From contig PMCE01000101.1 in the NCBI GenBank assembly GCA_003154025.1, forward strand, positions 8,192 to 18,185: DNA of 9,994 nt, in the 5' to 3' direction. The notes beneath the pieces are model-generated. The model saw only the letters and a program-made list of their open reading frames with translations, searched no databases and had not been told where the DNA came from. The translations under genes were made by a program, and so were the position numbers. The stretch comes from Syntrophaceae bacterium. Lineage in GTDB: Bacteria; Desulfobacterota; SM23-61. Below, one piece after another: positions 5,529 through 9,994 of the stretch (position 1 is the first letter of the stretch; each line of letters begins with the position of its first letter).

Positions 5529-5536
5529 ATAAAAAT

Positions 5537-6694
5537 ATGAGTGAAAACATTTCGGATCAATCCTCCCGCGGGGCAAGTCTTTTTGCCTTGGGGCATTTCA
5601 TCAACGATCTCTACCCGGCCTTTCTCCCTCCCCTGCTCCCTCTTCTGGTGGAAAAATTCCAGCTCACCTTCACCCGGGCCAGCGTTTTGGCCACGGTGCT
5701 CAGTTTTTCCTCTTCCATGACCCAGCCGCTCTTCGGGTATCTTGCCGATAAACTCGGGGGACGCACCTTGATCATCCTGGGGCCGCTGGTGGGAGGGGTG
5801 AGCTTGAGTTTGATCGGGGGGATCGATCGCTACTCTCTCTTGATCTTCGTGCTGCTTCTGGGCGGGATGGGGGTGGCTTCCTTTCACCCCGAAGCGGCGG
5901 CCATGTCGGCCTCCCTAAGCGGGAGGAAGAAGACCCTGGGGATGTCCATCTTCATGCTGGGAGGAAATGCTGGCTACGGTCTGGGTCCCTTCCTGATCCT
6001 TCTCATCGTCACCAACCTCGGGATGGAGTGGAGCTTCCTGGCCTCTCTGCCGGCTCTGGGATTGGCTTGGCTTATGTATCGGCACGCCCCTCTTCCGGAG
6101 AAACACAGTGCTACCGCTCCATTCACCCCCTCCCCCGTTGGACCCGAAAGAAACCGCCGGTTCGTGCGCTTCGGCCTCCTAATGGGCGTGGTTGTCTTCC
6201 GGGTGACGGCCGCCCTCAGCCTAACCACCTTTCTTCCCATGATCCAGAAACTCCGCGGGTTCTCCCTCTTCGCCGCCGGAAGCTCCTTTACCGTGTTCAT
6301 GGTCTGCGGCGCCCTGGGGGGCGTAACCGGGGGAGTCCTGGCCGATCGGGTCGGAAGGAGAAGAATGATCCGTTCCTCATTTATCATTATTCTTCCCGTG
6401 TTCCTGGCTTTCCTTTTCTGGAAAGGGCCGGCCAGCTTCCTGATCCTGTCTCTTCTGGGGTTCCTCTTCTTTCTCAGCGAACCCGCCTGCATCGTCCTGG
6501 CCCAGGAAATGGTCCCCGGGAGGGCCCGCACGGTCTCCGGCATCATCATGGGCATGTCCTGGGGATTGGCCGGTTTCGGAGTTCTGGGAACCGGCGCCCT
6601 GGCCGACGCCTTCGGCCTTGAATGGGCCTTGCGGTGTCTGCTGTTTCTCCCGGTCGCCTCCCTGATCTTCTCCCTTTTCCTTCCCCGGCGGTGA
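5537..6694 (+). CDS. MFS transporter, fosmidomycin-resistance (Fsr)-like
   Basis: 385 residues and about twelve hydrophobic segments: an inner-membrane proton-driven exporter or carrier of the major facilitator superfamily. The start HFINDLYPAFLPPLLPLLVE (20-39) is characteristic of Fsr-like proteins, followed by the MFS motif A variant GYLADKLGGR (67-76). SFHPEAAAM lies at the fourth-helix region, and a second motif A, GGVLADRVGRRRM, opens the C-terminal half (near 260). A charged, proline-rich loop (near 190-210) separates the two six-helix bundles. The ATG at 5537 is chosen for its excellent ribosome site. The gene is divergent from pxpBC and shares 193 bp of control DNA with it, so it might move 5-oxoproline, a precursor or a product. 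That is only context: Fsr-type proteins are best known as drug exporters and the true substrate is open. Confidence 0.9.
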   Translation: MSENISDQSSRGASLFALGHFINDLYPAFLPPLLPLLVEKFQLTFTRASVLATVLSFSSSMTQPLFGYLADKLGGRTLIILGPLVGGVSLSLIGGIDRYSLLIFVLLLGGMGVASFHPEAAAMSASLSGRKKTLGMSIFMLGGNAGYGLGPFLILLIVTNLGMEWSFLASLPALGLAWLMYRHAPLPEKHSATAPFTPSPVGPERNRRFVRFGLLMGVVVFRVTAALSLTTFLPMIQKLRGFSLFAAGSSFTVFMVCGALGGVTGGVLADRVGRRRMIRSSFIIILPVFLAFLFWKGPASFLILSLLGFLFFLSEPACIVLAQEMVPGRARTVSGIIMGMSWGLAGFGVLGTGALADAFGLEWALRCLLFLPVASLIFSLFLPRR

Positions 6695-6838
6695 CCCTGG
6701 GCCTTTTTTCGTTTCCCCAGATGAATATTTCCTTGCCAAGAAAGGATTTCATCGCCGGAAATCCCGCCGGGGTTCATTTTCCCGGGAATAGGTTGGAGCG
6801 GATGAAGGGAACGAATCTGCGGGCAAAACCTTTTTTCT

Positions 6839-6866
6839 CGACCGAGGGGGGGGGTTTTATCGGTCG
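6839..6866 (+). repeat. Seven-bp inverted repeat enclosing a nine-G run
   Basis: CGACCGA (6839-6845) and TCGGTCG (6860-6866) are exact inverted copies around a 14-nt loop that begins with nine G. AAAACC (6825-6830) and GGTTTT (6853-6858) give a second, mutually exclusive stem. It lies about 145 nt past the MFS stop. It may be a transcript 3'-end structure; no clean T-tract follows. Confidence 0.4.
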
Positions 6867-6870
6867 GCAA

Positions 6871-6891
6871 TCCCCGGCCTTTTTTCGGGGA
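6871..6891 (+). terminator. Weak hairpin downstream of MFS gene
   Basis: TCCCCG (6871-6876) and CGGGGA (6886-6891) enclose a nine-base loop with six T. The T-run is in the loop and not after the stem, so it does not match a classic intrinsic terminator; possibly only an RNA-stabilising hairpin. Confidence 0.25.
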
Positions 6892-6964
6892 AACATCCGC
6901 AAATCAGGTCTGTAGTTCTTTCCTTTCTGGCCGGGAGGGTGTCCGGTGGGCGCGGCTTTCGGCC

Positions 6965-7002
6965 TCCTGAAAGGGGCAGATCCTAAACCGCCCCTTTCAG
7001 GA
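6965..7002 (+). terminator. Strong intrinsic terminator between convergent genes
   Basis: Perfect 13-bp inverted repeat: TCCTGAAAGGGGC (6965-6977) and GCCCCTTTCAGGA (6990-7002), with a 12-nt loop. On the plus strand it is followed by TTCTTTCTT, giving a Rho-independent terminator for the MFS transcript. It is also 23 nt beyond the minus-strand dehydrogenase stop, so it may stop that transcript too, although no T-tract follows on that strand. Confidence 0.75.
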
Positions 7003-7025
7003 TTCTTTCTTGCGGATGAAATTAC

Positions 7026-8048
7026 TCAAGTGGAAGGCTGGACGAGGACCTTTACGTATTTTTCCGGCTCCCGCTCCAGGTGTTCGATGGCTTCGTGAAA
7101 ACGGGCCAGGGGAATGACATCACTGATGAGGGGCTTTACCCTGATCTTCTTGTTCTGCAGGAGCTTGATGGCCAGGGGGAAGTCCTTCATAAAATAAGTC
7201 CGGGATCCGATGACTCTGAGTTCTTTGGCAAAGATAGGCTGGTAGGGGACCCCCAGGCCTTCGATATGGGGCAGGGCGACCAGGACCAGGGTCCCGTCGG
7301 GGCGGAGCATGGCCTCGCTGTCCTCCAGGGTCTTCTTGAACCCCACCACATCCAACACCACATCGGCGAGGCCCAGTTCATCTTTGACATAGGCCAGGAG
7401 GTCGTGCTCCATGGGGTTGCAGATGAGTCTAAAGCCCAGGGCCTGGGCGATTCGTCTTCTCTCGACAATGGGCTCGGAGATCACCACCTTGGACGCTCCA
7501 AAGGCCCGCGCCGCCTGGCCCGTGAGCAACCCGATGGTCCCTCCCCCGATGACCACGACCTTTGCCCCTTTGGCCACTCCCCCTCGCTGTACCGCATGGA
7601 CCGCCACGGCGGTCGGCTCGATCATAGCCCCTTCTTCGTCCTTCATCGTCTTGGGCAGCTTGAAGACCCGTTCACGGGGCGCGATCAATTTTTCGCAAAA
7701 GCACCCGCCCGGCACCCTAACTCCCACGAACTTGAACTCCGGACAGTGGATCAGCCTTCCTTCCTTGCAGGCCTGACATTTGCCGCAGCCTGTCTCGGGA
7801 AAGACGGTGACTTTGTCCCCTTTCCGTAACCCGGAATTCTTGGGCGCCTGAAGGACCTCTCCCATGTACTCATGCCCCGGGACCAGAGGATAGCCGGCAA
7901 AAGGGTTCCGTCCCCTCAACAAATGAACGTCGGACCCGCAGATCCCCGCCATGCGCACCTTGATCAGCACATCGTTCTTTCCAGGGACCGGATCTTCCAA
8001 TTCCTGCAATGAGAACTGATTCGGACCGATAAGATAGACGCCTTTCAT
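7026..8048 (-). CDS. Zinc-dependent medium-chain alcohol/polyol dehydrogenase
   Basis: 340 residues, cytoplasmic, of the sorbitol / L-threonine / L-idonate dehydrogenase branch of the MDR superfamily; oxidises a secondary alcohol with NAD(P)+. Catalytic zinc ligands are visible: C37 (GICGSD), H59-E60 (GHEYMGE) and E144 (MIEPTAVAVHAV, the Glu typical of the polyol branch). All four structural-zinc cysteines are present (C88, C91, C94, C102). The Rossmann fold begins at VVVIGGGTIG (164-173), and E192 after the second strand (VVISEP) favours NAD over NADP. The ATG at 8046-8048 has an AAGGGGGG ribosome site about 5 nt away. It lies 15 nt downstream of a KduD-like dehydrogenase gene in the same operon, so the two probably act in succession on one sugar acid or polyol. 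The exact substrate cannot be read from sequence. Confidence 0.93.
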   Translation of the reverse strand: MKGVYLIGPNQFSLQELEDPVPGKNDVLIKVRMAGICGSDVHLLRGRNPFAGYPLVPGHEYMGEVLQAPKNSGLRKGDKVTVFPETGCGKCQACKEGRLIHCPEFKFVGVRVPGGCFCEKLIAPRERVFKLPKTMKDEEGAMIEPTAVAVHAVQRGGVAKGAKVVVIGGGTIGLLTGQAARAFGASKVVISEPIVERRRIAQALGFRLICNPMEHDLLAYVKDELGLADVVLDVVGFKKTLEDSEAMLRPDGTLVLVALPHIEGLGVPYQPIFAKELRVIGSRTYFMKDFPLAIKLLQNKKIRVKPLISDVIPLARFHEAIEHLEREPEKYVKVLVQPST

Positions 8049-8063
8049 TCTGCCCCCCCTTTG

Positions 8064-8831
8064 TTAGAAAGCCATCCAACCGCCATCAACCACGAAAGTC
8101 TGCCCGGTGACATAACTGGAAGCATCGGAGACCAGGTACAGGGCGATTCCCCCCAATTCCTCCGGGGTTCCCCACCGCCCCATGGGAATGCGGCTGACGA
8201 TCTCGGTATATCGCTCTTTGTTCTTCTGCAAGGCCTCGGTCACATCGGTTATGAAGTACCCAGGAGCGATGGCGTTGACCCGGATTCCATACTTGGCCCA
8301 GTCGTTGGACATGGTCTTGGTCACCTGGTTCAGCCCACCCTTGCTGGCCGCGTAGGCGGGGATCGTCTTTCCCCCGATGAAGGCGATCAGGGAGGAGGTG
8401 TTCACGATGGCTCCGGGGCGTTTGGCGGCGATCATCGTCCTGGCTACGGCCTGGGCGAGGAAAAAGGGCCCTTTGAGATTGGTCTGGAGGACCACGTCCC
8501 AATCTGCCTCACTGAAATCTTCGCAGGGAGCCCGGCGGATGGTCCCGGCGTTGTTGATCAGGAAATCGACCCTTCCGAATTCCTTGACCGCCCGGTCCAC
8601 GATCTTGGGAATATCTCCCATCTTGGAGACATCAGCAGGAAAAGGAATGACCGGGCCCCCGTACTTGCTCAATTCTTTGCCGGTCTTCTCCAGGATGTCC
8701 ATTCTTCTCCCCACGAGAAGAACCGCCCCTCCGGCCTGCACCAGGGCCGTGGCCATGCCTTTGCCCAACCCGGTTCCTCCCCCGGTGACGATCCCGAATT
8801 TGCCCTTCAAGCTGAATTGTTCCAGAATCAT
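8064..8831 (-). CDS. Short-chain dehydrogenase, KduD / gluconate 5-dehydrogenase-like
   Basis: 255 residues, the standard classical-SDR length; cytoplasmic NAD(P)-dependent oxidoreductase. It opens with MILEQFSLKGK, much as E. coli KduD (2-deoxy-D-gluconate 3-dehydrogenase) does from memory, and shares its IRR, FSE-x2-W, NAIAPGY and VDGGW stretches. Motifs: TGGGTGLG cofactor loop (16-23), NNAG (93-96), and the complete catalytic tetrad N118, S147, Y160 and K164 (YAASK). GRR at 41-43 after the second strand suggests NADP acceptance, unlike KduD. The ATG at 8829-8831 has a GGGAGGG ribosome site. First gene of a two-gene operon with the zinc dehydrogenase. KduD/IdnO enzymes interconvert keto- and hydroxy-sugar acids, so a sugar-acid role is likely. 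I withhold a gene symbol because KduD, IdnO and other SDRs are hard to separate by eye. Confidence 0.92.
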   Translation of the reverse strand: MILEQFSLKGKFGIVTGGGTGLGKGMATALVQAGGAVLLVGRRMDILEKTGKELSKYGGPVIPFPADVSKMGDIPKIVDRAVKEFGRVDFLINNAGTIRRAPCEDFSEADWDVVLQTNLKGPFFLAQAVARTMIAAKRPGAIVNTSSLIAFIGGKTIPAYAASKGGLNQVTKTMSNDWAKYGIRVNAIAPGYFITDVTEALQKNKERYTEIVSRIPMGRWGTPEELGGIALYLVSDASSYVTGQTFVVDGGWMAF

Positions 8832-8860
8832 GCGCCCTCCCTGAGAATTGATTGGCGCCT

Positions 8861-8888
8861 ATAATACACCGAAATACGGAGAATGCAA
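8861..8888 (-). promoter_or_regulatory. Possible promoter of the SDR-MDR operon
   Basis: Minus strand TATTAT (8861-8866) as -10, 16-bp spacer, TTGCAT (8883-8888) as -35. The -10 is good (5 of 6), the -35 poor (3 of 6). It would give a leader of about 22 nt containing the ribosome site. Weak call. Confidence 0.3.
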
Positions 8889-8956
8889 AAAGAAAACTCA
8901 CCAGGAATTAAAAAATACCAAGGGCATGGGGGAAAAGCACGGGTTTTAATATTCAG

Positions 8957-8980
8957 GCCATGGATTGGCGAGACCATGGC
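8957..8980. repeat. GCCATGG/CCATGGC inverted repeat in divergent intergenic region
   Basis: GCCATGG (8957-8963) and CCATGGC (8974-8980) are perfect inverted copies with a 10-nt spacer, so CCATGG appears twice. They lie between the SDR operon and the NlpC/P60 gene and could be a regulator site for either, or a hairpin. Confidence 0.35.
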
Positions 8981-9007
8981 GATCATCAAAAATTGTTCAA
9001 AAGATTA

Positions 9008-9037
9008 TTGGTTTCAAGGGCTTAAACATGCTATCAT
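9008..9037 (+). promoter_or_regulatory. Possible promoter of the NlpC/P60 gene
   Basis: TTGGTT (9008-9013), 18-bp spacer, TATCAT (9032-9037; five of six -10 bases). The predicted start falls at about 9044-9045, on the chosen ATG, which would make the mRNA leaderless or nearly so. This agrees with the lack of a good Shine-Dalgarno but remains speculative. Confidence 0.3.
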
Positions 9038-9044
9038 GGACCGA

Positions 9045-9994
9045 ATGAAACGGGACCTCAGTTTGATCTTAGGGCCATTCTTCTGGTTTCCAATTCTCTT
9101 GTTCGGAGTCTCCTTTTCTATGGCTGCGGACCCATTTAATCCCCCTCAAGACCTGCTCTCCTATGTTTCCACAAATCGGGGGGAGCAGGATTTGATCCCA
9201 CTTGACTATGCCAAATTGTATGATAAAAAATACAACCAGGCCTTTTTTTCCCCCTGGCACCTGACGGAAATCCAACCGGGAATGGAACTCGCCCGCGCCC
9301 GATTCCAAAAGTACACGGAGAACCCCGGGTTCGGAGAAAAGCAACGCCCCCACCCGAAACAGTGGATGGAAAGACTCGCGCACAACGCGAACCTGAAGGA
9401 TGGTTCCCCATCGGGATTTAAGGCCATCACCACCGTCGATTCCGACTTGCGGGAACTCCCGACCCGCAAGCCCCATTTCGACCGGGGAGAGGGATATCCC
9501 TTTGACAACCTCCAGTACTCGGCCACGGCCGTCAACACTCCCATCTATGTTTATCACCTGACCGAGGACCGAGCCTGGGCCTTGGTGTTTTCCCATTACG
9601 GAAGCGGGTGGATGCCATCCAATGACCTTGCCCCGGTGGCGGATGCTTTCATATCCACCTGGGAGAACCATCCCCTGCTCGCGCTGCTCAAGGACAAAGT
9701 TTCCATCCGGGATCAGGCCGGAGCTTTTCTCTTCCGGGCTTCCGTGGGAGGTCTCTTCCCCGTGACCGGGGAAAGCGATGAAGGCTACCAGATCCTGACC
9801 GCCCCAGAGAAGAAAAAGAAGAACGCCGCGATCAAAAGGGCCCTGATCCCGAAAGCCCTTGCCGCGGTGAAACCATACCCGATGACGCCTTCCAACATGG
9901 CCCGCCTGGGGAACGAACTTCTTCACCAGCCCTATGGGTGGGGAGGGATCTCCGGAAACCGGGATTGCTCCGCGACGCTGAAAGACCTCTTTGC
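9045..9994 (+). CDS. Secreted SH3-domain NlpC/P60 cell-wall hydrolase (3' end outside window)
   Basis: 316 residues visible; the frame is open at the window edge. The N-terminus is a signal peptide: MKRD, a hydrophobic core (about 5-24), and a probable cut near SMAAD (25-29), with no lipobox Cys. An N-terminal stabilising region (about 34-115, including FSPWHL at 68-73) is followed by two SH3b-like segments (about 125-200 and 208-255). The NlpC/P60 papain-like domain starts near 280, with the signature PYGWGGISGNRDCSA (296-310) containing the catalytic Cys308. The catalytic His and third residue lie beyond the edge. Enzymes of this architecture cut gamma-D-glutamyl-diamino acid bonds in peptidoglycan peptides in the periplasm. 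An in-frame ATG at 9036 (MDRMKRD...) is an alternative start; neither has a strong ribosome site. It stands divergent from the SDR operon and shows no functional link to it. Confidence 0.9.
   Translation, partial: MKRDLSLILGPFFWFPILLFGVSFSMAADPFNPPQDLLSYVSTNRGEQDLIPLDYAKLYDKKYNQAFFSPWHLTEIQPGMELARARFQKYTENPGFGEKQRPHPKQWMERLAHNANLKDGSPSGFKAITTVDSDLRELPTRKPHFDRGEGYPFDNLQYSATAVNTPIYVYHLTEDRAWALVFSHYGSGWMPSNDLAPVADAFISTWENHPLLALLKDKVSIRDQAGAFLFRASVGGLFPVTGESDEGYQILTAPEKKKKNAAIKRALIPKALAAVKPYPMTPSNMARLGNELLHQPYGWGGISGNRDCSATLKDLF

Larger units (their letters stand above)
6695..7025. other. Gene-free region between convergent MFS and dehydrogenase genes
   Basis: 331 nt with no credible coding sequence; open frames here are short or are tails of frames antisense to the MFS gene. 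It contains a nine-G run (6846-6854), several inverted repeats (6839-6866, 6871-6891) and a strong terminator-like stem at 6965-7002. No transposase remnant or RNA gene was recognised. Confidence 0.6.

Noticed and set aside
5974..6870. Minus-strand 298-codon open frame opposite the MFS gene
   Set aside because: Basic, proline- and arginine-rich translation typical of antisense to G/C-rich membrane protein code; the plus-strand MFS frame is unambiguous.
8061..8864. Plus-strand 267-codon open frame opposite the short-chain dehydrogenase
   Set aside because: Antisense to an SDR with complete cofactor and catalytic motifs.
9069..9926. Minus-strand 285-codon open frame at the right end
   Set aside because: Antisense to the NlpC/P60 gene, which shows a signal peptide, SH3-like regions and the catalytic Cys motif on the plus strand.

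Overview
The window looks like ordinary chromosomal catabolic and transport DNA from a Gram-negative bacterium of moderate G+C. The mix suggests an environmental deltaproteobacterium (Desulfobacterota-like): a fused TRAP permease, an IclR regulator, orphan PxpBC, a KduD-like dehydrogenase and a multi-SH3 NlpC/P60 hydrolase. That placement is an impression from gene content, not a phylogenetic result. No rRNA, tRNA, CRISPR array, transposase or phage gene was seen.

Layout. (1) 1-2311, minus strand: an IclR-family regulator, then a small single-domain cupin, then a fused TRAP permease (DctQ-DctM) that runs off the left edge. They are probably co-transcribed from a promoter at 2345-2373, with a likely IclR autoregulatory site at the start of the transcript. 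The TRAP gene is much richer in G+C than its neighbours and most plausibly starts at a TTG codon. (2) 2601-3539, plus strand: a membrane-anchored diguanylate cyclase with intact GGDEF and inhibitory I-site. (3) 3701-5343, minus strand: pxpB and pxpC, overlapping by 4 bp, encoding two of the three 5-oxoprolinase subunits; pxpA is not in view. (4) 5537-6694, plus strand: an MFS exporter resembling fosmidomycin-resistance proteins, divergent from pxpBC. The 193-bp gap between them holds a good promoter for pxpB and two related, inverted intergenic repeat units. (5) 6695-7025: gene-free DNA with several hairpins, ending in a strong 13-bp stem between the convergent genes. (6) 7026-8831, minus strand: a two-gene operon of a KduD-like short-chain dehydrogenase and a zinc medium-chain dehydrogenase, likely for sugar-acid or polyol oxidation. 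(7) 9045 to the right edge, plus strand: a secreted SH3-NlpC/P60 cell-wall hydrolase, truncated by the window after its catalytic cysteine.

The genes form small uptake/oxidation modules (carboxylate import under IclR control; 5-oxoproline-type hydrolysis; sugar-acid redox) plus one c-di-GMP gene and one cell-wall gene. I see no convincing new multi-gene system. The points most worth a second look are the orphan pxpBC with its repeat-bearing leader, the compositionally foreign TRAP gene, and the regulatory palindromes around iclR and the cupin gene.
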